From: DASPNM01 sp035626515
Lineage (GTDB): Bacteria; Bacteroidota; Bacteroidia; Chitinophagales; Chitinophagaceae
Direction of reading: 5' to 3'
Length of the DNA: 64,000 bases
Assembly: GCA_035626515.1 (NCBI GenBank)
Contig: DASPNM010000033.1
Location: forward strand, 1 to 64,000
Part shown: positions 7,778-16,750 of the stretch, in pieces
Position numbering within the stretch: position 1 is the stretch's first letter
Layout of the letters: every line of letters starts with the position of its first letter
The notes under the pieces: model-generated
What the model was told of the DNA's origin: nothing
The model's input: only the letters and a program-made list of their open reading frames with translations
Database searches by the model: none
Translations under genes and position numbers: made by a program

Positions 7778-10700
7778 TTAACGACTATCGGCTGCTTTCT
7801 GCCTGCCCAGCCAAACCTTTTTTCCGTTCAGCCCGCGCACCAGGTACATGACGCCGACGAAGATGAAAAACAGCGGCCCGAGAAAACCGAGCAGTGCGAT
7901 GAATTTGGTCCCGTAGAACCGACTCATAGGCCGCTTCAGCCGCTCGGCGATCAGGTACATGCTGGGCACCATCATGAGCGTGAGGAAGAATGAAAATATC
8001 AAACCGAAGATGATGGTCCAGCTCAGCGGCCCCCAGAAGATTACACTGTCGCCGCCGAAAAAAATGTTTGGCTTCAGGCTGCCGAACAGCCCCGCAAAAT
8101 CAATGTTGAATCCCACGGCAAGAGGTAATAATCCGAGAATGGTAGCGACCGCCGTAAGCAAGACGGGGATGATCCGGATCTTTCCTGCCTGGATGGCTGC
8201 CTCGCGCGTGCGCATACCACGGGAGCGCAGCTCGTCAGTGAATTCGATGATGAGAATCCCGTTTTTGATCACGATTCCGGCAAGTCCGACGACGCCCACA
8301 AGCACCATGATGGTGGCTATAGTCATGCCGGTAATGGCATACCCCAGCAAAACGCCGATGACCGAGAAAAATATTTCCGAAACGACGATAAAGGGTTTGC
8401 TCATCGAGTTAAACTGGAGGACCAGTATGAGGAAGATTAGGCCGACAGCAATGAAAAACGAAAGGACCAGGAACTCGTTGGTTTCTTTTTCCTGTTCGCT
8501 CTGGCCGCTCTGGCGGATGGTCACATCAGCGGGTATGGCGACAGCGTTGCGGAATTCTTGGATCTTCTCCGCCAGCTCGGCGTTCACCCCCGCTACCATG
8601 GTGGGGTCGGGCACGTTGCTTTGAAGCTGGATCGTCCGCTTTACGTTTTTGCGCTTGATCCCGCCCGTCGTGCTGGTGTAATCAACCCGTGCAACGGCGC
8701 TGAGCGGGATGGACTTCACTTCCATGGTATTCATGTCCAGAAAAGTAATGCGCATGTTCATCAAATCGGTAATGTTGTTGCGCAGCGCGTCCTTATAGCG
8801 CAGCTGTATCTTGTATTCTTCTTCGCCTTCTTTGATCTTGCTGACCTCTTTCCCGAAGATTGCAGTGCGGATCTCCATGCCGATCTGGCCGGTACTGAGG
8901 CCTTCAAACATCGCCTTCTCGCGGTCTACAGTGATCGTGATCTCGGGGTTGTTGAGATCCACGTCTGCCTGCAGGTTTTCGATGCCCGCCACGCGGTTGG
9001 TGTCGAGGAAATTCAAAGGCTGTGTGGCGACTGATGCGATGCGTTCGAAATCATTCCCCGATACTTCAATATTCACCGGAGGTTCGGTTGGCGGGCCCGC
9101 GTCTTCCTGCGCAACTTCTATGCTGGCGCCGGGTATTCCCTGCACCACTTCGCGAATCCTCGCCAGGTAAGGCGCAGTGCTCTTCCCGTCACGCTGATCG
9201 TATTCCACAAACGACACCTGGATCCTCCCAAGGTGCGACTGCACGCTCCGGTTGTTATCGCGCGGATTGTTTGCGCTGACCGCCACATTGCTGATCACGC
9301 TTTCCACGATGCCACCTTTCCTGCCCGGCATTTCGTCTTTCAGTACGTCCACCACCCGCTTTTCCAATTCCCGCGTGACGCTGTCCGTGTACTTTACATC
9401 GGTTCCGACCGGCAGCTTCAGGTACACGTATACGAAATGCGGATCGCCGCTTGGGAAAAATGTCTGCTTATTGCCGCGAACGGCGAGGAGAGCGACCGAC
9501 AGAACAAAGAGCGCGAACAATGAAATGAATGCGTACACGGGTCGGCGTCCCTGGAGCACCCACCGCAGCAATCGTTCGTAACGATTCATCAGCCGCGGCA
9601 AAGCGCGGTTCTGGAAAGCAAGGATGAGGTCGCGCAGCACGTAAACATTGAGGATCATCAGCACCGGCATGAGGAGCGCAAAATTCGCGACGGCCCGCAA
9701 TCCGGCGAGGTGCAGTAAAATGCCGGCGACAATGAAAACGATGAACCATTTGTTGCGGAACACCGCGCTCCTGGGCTTTTCAAACTGCTTTCCCTCGGGG
9801 CGCATGAAGCTAACCGCGAAAACGGGATTGAAAATGAACGCGACGATGAGCGAAGCGGCCAGCGTGAGAATAAGTACTGTGGGAAGGTAGATCATGAACT
9901 TCCCGATCAGTCCCTTCCAAAACAAAAGCGGAAAGAACGGGGCGAGCGTTGTCGCCGTCCCGGCGAGCACCGGGATGAATACCTCTCCCGCAGCGGCCTT
10001 CGCAGCCGTTACTATCGGCACTTTGCCGTTACTGTAAATCCGGTGCGTGTTCTCGATCACGACTATTGCATCGTCAACGATGATTCCCAGTCCAAACAAA
10101 AGCGCAAACAGAACAATGAAGTTGAGGGTCACATCCGTGCCGATCACACTGTCGGCCACCGGCAGGAAAAGGAAGGCTACGAAAACACTCAGGGGAACGC
10201 TCAGAGCTACGAAAAAAGCGTTGGTGACGCCCATGAAGAACATCAGGATCAGCATCACCAGGATAAAGCCGATGATGATCGTGTTGATGAGTTCAGTGAA
10301 CGAAGTCCGAGTCTGCTTGCTCTGGTCGCCGGTGAAGACCACTTTCAGATCGCGTGGGAGCTCTTCGTTCGCCTGCATCTCCGCTACGATTGCCTTCACC
10401 TTGTCGGCGCATTCGATGAGATTTTCGCCGGCACGCTTTACGATGTTCAGAGTGACTACGTTTTTTCCGTCGAGACGCGCATAGCTGTCCTTTTCGCGGA
10501 TAGTATCCTTCAGGGTGGCGATGTCGCGGAGGTAAACACTTCCTCCCAGCGCCGTGCTGCGCACCACGATGTTTTCGAGATCGCGCACCGAATTGAACTG
10601 GCCTTTTACGCGCAGCGTGCGCCTCATATTTCCCACTTCGATCAATCCCCCCGTGATGTCATGATTTTCGCGCGCGATGGCATTTTCCACATCCATCAGG

Positions 10701-11338
10701 CTGATTCTTGCGTGCGTCATCCTGTACGGATCCACATTCACCTGGATTTCCCTCTCGGGCGCGCCGACGATCTCTGCACGGGTCACTTCGCTCAGCTCTT
10801 CGAAGCGATCCTGCATTTTGTCGGCGTATTCTTTCAACTTGATGCCATCGTAATCGCCGCTCACGTTCACAAACATGATCGGCATTTCGCTGAAAGCAAA
10901 TTCCTGCACATTGGGCTGGGAAGTAAGGTCCACGGGAAGATCAGCTTTTGCCCTGTCGATTGCGTCTTTCACTTTCTGCTTGGCGAGCTCCGTCTTTACG
11001 TCGGTGTCGAACTCGACGATGATCAGGCTGTAATCCGTTTGCGACGTGCTCTGGATTTTCATCACCTTGGCGCCGGTGATACCTTTCAGCTGCTTTTCGA
11101 TGGGGCGCGTCACCAAATTTTCTATCTCCTCGGGTGAATTGCCCACATAAACCGTACTGATCGAAATGGTGGGCACCACGATGTCGGGAAACTGTTCTTT
11201 CGGCATGGAATCGAACTTGAGCAATCCCATGATGGTGATGATGACAGCAATGATGTAAATCGCTGTCCGGTTGTCAATGGCCCAGCTTGTCGGTCTGAAT
11301 TCCTTAAATTTTTCTCTGGCGCTGTGAATGATCTTCAT
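7778..11338 (-). CDS. RND-family efflux permease (HAE1/AcrB type)
   Basis: Inner-membrane proton-driven efflux pump of 1186 aa, somewhat longer than typical AcrB (about 1050 aa). Family traits: first transmembrane helix near residue 25, a duplicated periplasmic porter architecture, and the proton-relay aspartate pair in GLGIIVDDAIVVIENTHR. About 12 membrane segments can be picked out; two hydrophobic segments around 525-575 and a C-terminal hydrophobic stretch account for the extra length. ATG at 11338. Last gene of the TetR-TolC-MFP-RND cluster, 36 bp after the adaptor gene. Its last residues (ADSR and stop) come from repeat DNA shared with copy A downstream. Substrates cannot be inferred. 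Confidence 0.95.
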   Translation of the reverse strand: MKIIHSAREKFKEFRPTSWAIDNRTAIYIIAVIITIMGLLKFDSMPKEQFPDIVVPTISISTVYVGNSPEEIENLVTRPIEKQLKGITGAKVMKIQSTSQTDYSLIIVEFDTDVKTELAKQKVKDAIDRAKADLPVDLTSQPNVQEFAFSEMPIMFVNVSGDYDGIKLKEYADKMQDRFEELSEVTRAEIVGAPEREIQVNVDPYRMTHARISLMDVENAIARENHDITGGLIEVGNMRRTLRVKGQFNSVRDLENIVVRSTALGGSVYLRDIATLKDTIREKDSYARLDGKNVVTLNIVKRAGENLIECADKVKAIVAEMQANEELPRDLKVVFTGDQSKQTRTSFTELINTIIIGFILVMLILMFFMGVTNAFFVALSVPLSVFVAFLFLPVADSVIGTDVTLNFIVLFALLFGLGIIVDDAIVVIENTHRIYSNGKVPIVTAAKAAAGEVFIPVLAGTATTLAPFFPLLFWKGLIGKFMIYLPTVLILTLAASLIVAFIFNPVFAVSFMRPEGKQFEKPRSAVFRNKWFIVFIVAGILLHLAGLRAVANFALLMPVLMILNVYVLRDLILAFQNRALPRLMNRYERLLRWVLQGRRPVYAFISLFALFVLSVALLAVRGNKQTFFPSGDPHFVYVYLKLPVGTDVKYTDSVTRELEKRVVDVLKDEMPGRKGGIVESVISNVAVSANNPRDNNRSVQSHLGRIQVSFVEYDQRDGKSTAPYLARIREVVQGIPGASIEVAQEDAGPPTEPPVNIEVSGNDFERIASVATQPLNFLDTNRVAGIENLQADVDLNNPEITITVDREKAMFEGLSTGQIGMEIRTAIFGKEVSKIKEGEEEYKIQLRYKDALRNNITDLMNMRITFLDMNTMEVKSIPLSAVARVDYTSTTGGIKRKNVKRTIQLQSNVPDPTMVAGVNAELAEKIQEFRNAVAIPADVTIRQSGQSEQEKETNEFLVLSFFIAVGLIFLILVLQFNSMSKPFIVVSEIFFSVIGVLLGYAITGMTIATIMVLVGVVGLAGIVIKNGILIIEFTDELRSRGMRTREAAIQAGKIRIIPVLLTAVATILGLLPLAVGFNIDFAGLFGSLKPNIFFGGDSVIFWGPLSWTIIFGLIFSFFLTLMMVPSMYLIAERLKRPMSRFYGTKFIALLGFLGPLFFIFVGVMYLVRGLNGKKVWLGRQKAADSR

Positions 11339-11374
11339 CTAAGAGGGTTTGTACTGGTGGTTGCAGTGTTTTTC

Positions 11375-12553
11375 TTACAGGCTGGCGGTGATGGACTGTC
11401 CGTCGTATACCAGCTGGTATCCCTGCGTGATGAGTAGGTCGCCTGCCTTCAGCCCTGCGCGGATCTCGATCAATCCGTTGTAGACCTCACCTACGTTTAC
11501 AGGGACTTTTCTTGCCACTACGCGATCAGCCTCGCGGCGGGCTGCGAAAACATATTTCCCGTTTTCATCGCTCTGCACCAGGTTCACCGGGATTGCAATC
11601 GCATCTTTTGCCATGTAGTCGCGGATCCGGATCAGTGCAGACTGGTTCGGTTTCAACACGGGGTCGGACGGGAGCTTTGCTTCCGCGGCGAAGGAGCGGT
11701 TGAGCGAGTGAATGGTGGCGCCGATGACGCTGATGGACGACTGGTACGGTGCGCGCCCCGTTTCCGGTACCACCACTTCCACGGGCATTCCCCTTTTCAC
11801 GCGTGTTACGTAATTCTCGGGTACCTGGGTCACCGCTTTCAGGCTGCTGTTGTTGACGATCTGTATCTGTGGTCCCATGCCGGTGCTTCCGGTGAAAACC
11901 TCACCGACCTTCACGTTCAGTTCGTTCACGACGCCGTTGACCGGCGCGTAGACCATCGAGGTTTTCCACCGCTCGGTGAGCGTAGCGATCTGCTTGTTCA
12001 GCGCGTCCACATTATTGCGCGCAGTAACAAGCTGCACTTCCGTACCAATGCCCTGATCCCAGAGATTTTTCTGGCGGTTGTACATGTTCTGGGCGTAATC
12101 GCGCTGCAGCTTTAAGCTTTCCATTTCCTGCAGTATCACGGCATCGTCCAACTTCGCGAGCAGCTGGCCCCTGCGAACCACGTCCCCGAGGCGCACGTAC
12201 AAGGCTCTTACCTGAGCAGGAAATCCGCGGGGAGCGACGTTGACGATGTCATTGGCCTCTACCTTTCCCTGCAGCTCGATGAAATGTGCAAACTCGCGGA
12301 GACGTACGGTGTCGATGGAGACCAGCTTCTGGCTGCGTGTGGCGGACGTTGAACCGATCCGCTGTTCCAGGTCGCGGATTTCCGTTTCGATCTTTATTTT
12401 CTGCTTCTTTTTTTCTTCAAGCAACACTTTCAGATCGCCGGTTTCGCCTTTCTTGTCTTTGGCGCCACGGCCACAACCGGCGATGGCAATTGCTGCGGCA
12501 AGCAAGAGGATGGCGGAAAACTTCTTCATAATAATCGGGGTTGATGAATTCAT
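11375..12553 (-). CDS. RND efflux periplasmic adaptor (MFP), lipoprotein
   Basis: Membrane fusion protein linking the RND pump to the TolC channel, 392 aa. The N-terminus has a lipoprotein signal with a lipobox ending in IAGC (Cys27), so it is lipid-anchored in the periplasm. A coiled-coil hairpin (about residues 40-65 and 150-195) is split by the barrel-sandwich (lipoyl-like) domain around LYVRLGDVVRRGQLLAKLDD, followed by beta-barrel and membrane-proximal parts. Two ATGs are possible: the first (12553) overlaps the TolC stop as ATGA, typical of translational coupling; the second (12529) gives a more standard signal length. Confidence 0.94.
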   Translation of the reverse strand: MNSSTPIIMKKFSAILLLAAAIAIAGCGRGAKDKKGETGDLKVLLEEKKKQKIKIETEIRDLEQRIGSTSATRSQKLVSIDTVRLREFAHFIELQGKVEANDIVNVAPRGFPAQVRALYVRLGDVVRRGQLLAKLDDAVILQEMESLKLQRDYAQNMYNRQKNLWDQGIGTEVQLVTARNNVDALNKQIATLTERWKTSMVYAPVNGVVNELNVKVGEVFTGSTGMGPQIQIVNNSSLKAVTQVPENYVTRVKRGMPVEVVVPETGRAPYQSSISVIGATIHSLNRSFAAEAKLPSDPVLKPNQSALIRIRDYMAKDAIAIPVNLVQSDENGKYVFAARREADRVVARKVPVNVGEVYNGLIEIRAGLKAGDLLITQGYQLVYDGQSITASL

Positions 12554-13950
12554 AATTTTCCAAGGGCTTTCAGGTGCGTGATCCGGGCGATGATGGCGTC
12601 GTACAGGGATCGGAAATAATTCGACTGCGCCTGCTGCAACTCGGTATCAGCCTGCAGGATGGCAAAGCTGGAGCCGAGCCCCGCCTCATATTTTTTCTTT
12701 TCGGTTTCATAGACTTTTTGTGCCAGCCTCATGTTTTCTTCCTGTGCGGACAAATTGATCAGTGCACTTGCAAGCGTGCTCCGCGCAGTGGTGCGTTCCA
12801 GGTCGATTCCTTTTTTAGCCTGGTCGAGGCTGTTCTCCAGCTTTTGCAGAGTGAACTGCGACTGCCGGATGCGTTGGCGCTTCTGGCCCCCGTCGAAAAT
12901 GGGAATGTTGACCGAAAGTCCCACGAGATTGATGTTGTACCAAAACCACGGATCGCTTGCCTGCAGGGTAGCGGAGTTGCGCTGCCCCACTTTCTGGAAA
13001 TTGTAAAAGGCCGCGACGGTTGGGAAATACGACAACCGGTGACGCTTGACGTCGTAACGCTGCAGGTCGAGGGCCTTGTTGAGGAAGCGGATCTCGTTGC
13101 GGTCATCGTAAGAAAATGTTTCCAACAAACCCTGAGTGATATCCGCGGTGCTCAGGCTGTCCTTCAGCACAAGCGTATCCGATTGGGAAAGTCCTATCGT
13201 CATCTTCAGGACCGCATAACCGATTGCGATGCCATTCTTCAGCTGGTTTTCCGCAGAGCGTGTATTGTTCACCGCCACATTGGTTTTGTCGATATCCAGC
13301 CTTTCCACAAAGCCGTTGCGGAACATCACGTCCATGTCTGCTGACAGCCTCTGCAGGCGCTTCAGACTTTCCTGTACAAACCAAAGTTGCTTTTCGGCGA
13401 TCAGCACACCGTAGTAACTGCGGTAAACCGATTCCCGAACCTTGTCTTCCTGAACTTTCACCTGCAATGCGCTCGATTCGCGGAGTGTGCGGCGCGCCTG
13501 GAGACCCACGAACACCTGGGGCTCAAACAGAAGTTGCTGCACGGTGGCGCCGCCATTCACATTCCAGGGCGAAAAGAACGAAAAGTTCCGTACCTGGAAC
13601 TGGCCATTGCCTGTGATCGGGTTCCCGTTGGAATCGCGCACCCCTTCACGCTTCAGCACATCGTAGATTGCCAGTTCGGTTGCGTCCGGAAACTGGATCA
13701 GTGGAAGCGAGAGATAATGATTTACCTGCACGCTTCCGGAAACCTGGGGGTAGGCGAGCGCAGTAACTTCACGATTGCGCGCTTCAGTGATCTGTTGGTC
13801 CAGGCGGGCATTCCTGAGCTCGGCAACGTTTTGGAAGGCGATATCTACCGCGTCCTTTGCTGAGACTTCGTAGCGTTGCTGAGCTGCCGCCGCTGTGGAG
13901 AGCAGAAGCAGCGTGATTCCGGCCCCCTTAGGAAACCAGCTTCTTGTCAT
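12550..13950 (-). CDS. TolC-family outer membrane efflux protein
   Basis: Outer-membrane channel of the tripartite pump, 466 aa. A signal peptide ends near AAAAQQ. Two internally similar halves have the alpha-helical barrel pattern of outer-membrane efflux proteins, including the LQAQ-like C-terminal coil (AILQADTELQQAQSNYFRSL). Its ATG (13950) lies inside the 3' end of the TetR gene (23-bp overlap), and its stop overlaps the adaptor start by 4 bp. The four genes are therefore expected to be one transcript. Confidence 0.95.
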   Translation of the reverse strand: MTRSWFPKGAGITLLLLSTAAAAQQRYEVSAKDAVDIAFQNVAELRNARLDQQITEARNREVTALAYPQVSGSVQVNHYLSLPLIQFPDATELAIYDVLKREGVRDSNGNPITGNGQFQVRNFSFFSPWNVNGGATVQQLLFEPQVFVGLQARRTLRESSALQVKVQEDKVRESVYRSYYGVLIAEKQLWFVQESLKRLQRLSADMDVMFRNGFVERLDIDKTNVAVNNTRSAENQLKNGIAIGYAVLKMTIGLSQSDTLVLKDSLSTADITQGLLETFSYDDRNEIRFLNKALDLQRYDVKRHRLSYFPTVAAFYNFQKVGQRNSATLQASDPWFWYNINLVGLSVNIPIFDGGQKRQRIRQSQFTLQKLENSLDQAKKGIDLERTTARSTLASALINLSAQEENMRLAQKVYETEKKKYEAGLGSSFAILQADTELQQAQSNYFRSLYDAIIARITHLKALGKL

Positions 13951-14575
13951 GGCTTGTCGATTTTTTATCCTGTTTGTATTTCTGAATCAGCCGGTGGCCC
14001 TTCACAGTGGCCAGCCCATATACAAAATGTTCGATGATCTGCGCACTCGTCGCGGCGAGGTTGAATTTGCCGGGCGGGAACAGGGAAATATTGAATGGAA
14101 TCATCATCGATTCGAGCCGAAAGCGGGACATTACGTCGGTGTTGACCTCCCTCCGGTAAAGCCCTTCTTTTTTCCCCCATTCAATATTATCATGGATCAC
14201 CCGCGCCAGGTACTTGTTCTTGTGCTCAAGAAAGCGTTCGTAAGCGCCAAGATGAAACTTCGCCAGATCATTCAGCACTACCGGGTTCATATCCCTGAGC
14301 TGTTCAATCACCATCTCCATCGTCATCATCATCTCGTGGATGGCATCCCGGGCATTTTTCCGGCAGTTTGCGCAGTCGCCTTGCATTTGGCTAATGTGAG
14401 AGTCCACCACCGCTTCAACCAGCTCGTCTTTGTCTGCGAAATACTGGTAAATGGTCTTCTTGGACATCCCCAGCGAAGCGGCGATATCGTCCATTGAAAC
14501 GGAGCGGATCCCGTACTGGAGGAACAACTCGTTCGCCTTTTCGCGGATTCTGTCTTTGCTGTCCAGGGCACTCAT
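13928..14575 (-). CDS. TetR-family transcriptional regulator
   Basis: A 215-aa TetR-type repressor, first gene of the efflux cluster and probably its own regulator. The N-terminal helix-turn-helix is clear: SMDDIAASLGMSKKTIYQYF, preceded by a helix (KDRIREKANELFLQYG). The larger C-terminal part is the ligand-binding and dimerisation domain. An in-frame start 32 codons upstream exists, but that extension is basic and unlike the family, so the ATG at 14575 is preferred. The ligand is unknown. By analogy with other TetR-led efflux operons, an inducer exported by the pump would release repression. Confidence 0.92.
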   Translation of the reverse strand: MSALDSKDRIREKANELFLQYGIRSVSMDDIAASLGMSKKTIYQYFADKDELVEAVVDSHISQMQGDCANCRKNARDAIHEMMMTMEMVIEQLRDMNPVVLNDLAKFHLGAYERFLEHKNKYLARVIHDNIEWGKKEGLYRREVNTDVMSRFRLESMMIPFNISLFPPGKFNLAATSAQIIEHFVYGLATVKGHRLIQKYKQDKKSTSHDKKLVS

Positions 14576-14704
14576 AAATCGCCGCGAAACTAAAGAAACT
14601 ATTCGTGTAACCAAAGTTTCCACCGGTTTTTTCGGCGATTTTCGAGGGGGTTTCCCTTTGAAAGAGACCATATTTTTCAGTTACCTTAGCCGCAAACCAT
14701 CCCG

Positions 14705-15343
14705 ATGGATCCTTTTACCGATCCCCCCAGGCGCAACGGCATCGTGCGGAAGCTGTTGCGGTTCTTCGTCCAGGGCCTGATCATCCTCGCGCCGATTGGC
14801 GTGACGGCCTATGTACTCTACTGGCTCTTCGACAAGGTAGACAGCATCCTGCGGCCCTACGTGGACATTCCGGGGCTGGGCTTTGCCATCATCCTCGTTT
14901 TCGTGGTTTTTGTGGGCTGGGTGGGGTCCTATTTTTTGATGGGCAGCGCGGTGAACTTCCTCGACCGGCTGATGGGCAGAACACCCGTCATCAAATTCAT
15001 TTATTCTTCGACCAAGGATTTCTTTGAAGCTTTTGCCGGGGATAAGAAAAAGTTCGGAAATGCCGTGCTGGCAAATTGTTTCGCGGAGGAAGTATGGATC
15101 GTCGGGTTTCTGACGGATGACCAGCTTCGGAAGTTCGACCTCGGCGCCGATATGGTGTCCGTTTATGTGCCGCAGGCGTACCACTGGGCGGGGCAGCTGT
15201 ATGTGCTGCCGCGTCACCGGGTCCGCAAGATCCAGCAGATCAGTGCGGGCGAGGCCATGAAGTACGCCGTCACCGGCGGCGTGGTGGACCTGGAAGCGGA
15301 ACGGACTGAAGGGAGGCAGGTGGAAAACGGAGTCGGTCCTTGA
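14705..15343 (+). CDS. DUF502 family membrane protein
   Basis: A 212-aa protein with two N-terminal transmembrane helices (about residues 18-45 and 57-82) and a soluble C-terminal domain, matching DUF502. Family hallmarks are the LxPIGVTAYVLYWLFDKVD opening and the DFFEAF stretch. The function of the family is unknown. It is transcribed divergently from the TetR operon, and its stop overlaps the start of the next gene (TTGA), so the two are likely coupled. Confidence 0.88.
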   Translation: MDPFTDPPRRNGIVRKLLRFFVQGLIILAPIGVTAYVLYWLFDKVDSILRPYVDIPGLGFAIILVFVVFVGWVGSYFLMGSAVNFLDRLMGRTPVIKFIYSSTKDFFEAFAGDKKKFGNAVLANCFAEEVWIVGFLTDDQLRKFDLGADMVSVYVPQAYHWAGQLYVLPRHRVRKIQQISAGEAMKYAVTGGVVDLEAERTEGRQVENGVGP

Positions 15344-16305
15344 AGAACCTTTTGCTTGCGTTTGTTGCGCTTACACTCACAGGCGCGCCCTGTTTTTCCT
15401 GGGGGTTTTATGCCCACCGGAAGATCAATTACCACGCGGTGTTCCTGCTGCCGCCCGAAATGCTGCTCCTTTACAAATCACGGATCGAATTTATTTCCGA
15501 ACACGCGGTGGACCCGGACAAGCGCCGCTACGTGCTGAAAGAAGAAGCCTGCCGGCATTATATTGATATTGACCGCTACGGCCCGTGGCCGTTCGATTCC
15601 CTTCCGAGAAAATGGAGCGACGCGGTGGCGAAATACGGAGAAGATACGTTGTTAAAGCACGGCATCGTGCCCTGGTGGCTGCAGACTATGCTGCACCGCC
15701 TTACGGATGCATTCCGCGACAAACACCAGGCACGCATCCTGAAATATTCGGCAGAAATCGGGCATTACATGGCCGATGCGATGGTGCCGCTGCACGCAAG
15801 CAGCAATCACGACGGGCAACATACCGGGCAAAAAGGCATTCATGCGTTTTGGGAAAGCCGGATCCCAGAGCTCCTGGCGGACACGGAATGGGATTTTTTC
15901 ATCGGGAAGGCGAATTACTTAAAAGATCCTGCTGGATTTTTCTGGAAACGCATACTGGAAAGTGCGGCGGCTGCAGATACGGTGCTGCGTTTTGAAAGTC
16001 AGCTCTCGGCGAGATTTCCCGCCGACAGGAAATACTCTTTCGAAGAAAGAAACGGGATGGTTGTGCGGCAGTATTCAGCGGCATACAGCAAGGCTTATGA
16101 TGCCCTTTTAAAAGGAATGGTGGAGCGGCGTATGCGGGAAGCGATCCATGCCGTGGCAAGCTGCTGGTACACAGCCTGGGTAAATGCGGGCCAGCCCAAT
16201 TTGGGAAAACTTGTGAATGTTTCCTTCAGCTTGAAAGACCAGCAGGAATTTGAGAAATTGAATGCGGCCTGGCGAAATGCTTCCGGTATGGAACCTGATC
16301 ATTAA
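15340..16305 (+). CDS. Zinc-dependent phospholipase C / S1-P1 nuclease-like protein
   Basis: A secreted 321-aa protein of the all-helical trinuclear-zinc fold. A signal peptide ends just before Trp21, and in this fold the mature N-terminal Trp is a zinc ligand. Further ligands fit the family pattern: His26 (FYAHRKIN) and the HxxxDxxxPLH motif at residues 142-152 (HYMADAMVPLH). It should hydrolyse phosphodiester bonds in phospholipids or nucleic acids in the periplasm; which one cannot be told. The start codon is TTG, overlapping the TGA of the DUF502 gene. No ATG gives a complete signal peptide, so the TTG is well supported. Confidence 0.82.
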   Translation: MKNLLLAFVALTLTGAPCFSWGFYAHRKINYHAVFLLPPEMLLLYKSRIEFISEHAVDPDKRRYVLKEEACRHYIDIDRYGPWPFDSLPRKWSDAVAKYGEDTLLKHGIVPWWLQTMLHRLTDAFRDKHQARILKYSAEIGHYMADAMVPLHASSNHDGQHTGQKGIHAFWESRIPELLADTEWDFFIGKANYLKDPAGFFWKRILESAAAADTVLRFESQLSARFPADRKYSFEERNGMVVRQYSAAYSKAYDALLKGMVERRMREAIHAVASCWYTAWVNAGQPNLGKLVNVSFSLKDQQEFEKLNAAWRNASGMEPDH

Positions 16306-16312
16306 TGGCAGC

Positions 16313-16684
16313 TCACACGTGCTGATCGAAAAGAATGGCGTTGCCGTCGGGATCCGAAAGGAAAAAGCTGCCCGGCCCTGAACCAGATTCTTCCACTTCG
16401 CTGGCAAGGCTTATACCTTTCGATTTCAGATGCCGCTGGATAATGCGCACGTCGTCGAAATTGTTCACGAGGTTCGCGTCCTGGTCCCAGCCCGGATTGA
16501 AGGTGAGTATGTTGTTCTCAAACATCCCCTGGAAAAGCCCGATCAGGGCCACACCGTTTTTCATGATGAGATAATTCTGTTCCATGCTTCCTGCGAAAAC
16601 CGTGAACCCGAGGTTCTGGTAAAACTGTTTCGACACCCCGAGGTCTTTCACGCTCAGGCTGATCGAGAAGGCTCCTAACTGCAT
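16313..16684 (-). CDS. VOC-superfamily (glyoxalase/bleomycin-resistance fold) protein
   Basis: A 123-aa cytosolic protein with the paired beta-alpha-beta-beta-beta modules of the vicinal oxygen chelate fold. It opens with SLSVKDLGVSKQFYQNLGF and ends with SDPDGNAILFDQ, both standard for the family. Such proteins act as isomerases, dioxygenases or binding proteins; nothing here picks one. It ends 7 bp from the convergent zinc-enzyme gene. Confidence 0.88.
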   Translation of the reverse strand: MQLGAFSISLSVKDLGVSKQFYQNLGFTVFAGSMEQNYLIMKNGVALIGLFQGMFENNILTFNPGWDQDANLVNNFDDVRIIQRHLKSKGISLASEVEESGSGPGSFFLSDPDGNAILFDQHV

Positions 16685-16750
16685 TTGATTCTGTTTATGG
16701 GTGGCACAATTCTTTTCAAATTATGCGTTTCCGGTCGCATTTCGGAAAAA

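Larger units (their letters stand above)
7651..7910. repeat. Duplication copy B: palindromes plus live RND 3' end
   Basis: Counterpart of copy A. It holds palindromes B1 and B2 and then runs into the functional 3' end of the RND gene; the RND stop codon (7778-7780) lies inside the repeat. Confidence 0.8.

Noticed and set aside
7352..7851. Two near-identical 60-codon frames in the palindrome region
   Set aside because: They are readings through the duplicated palindrome block and have no family resemblance; explained by the repeat.
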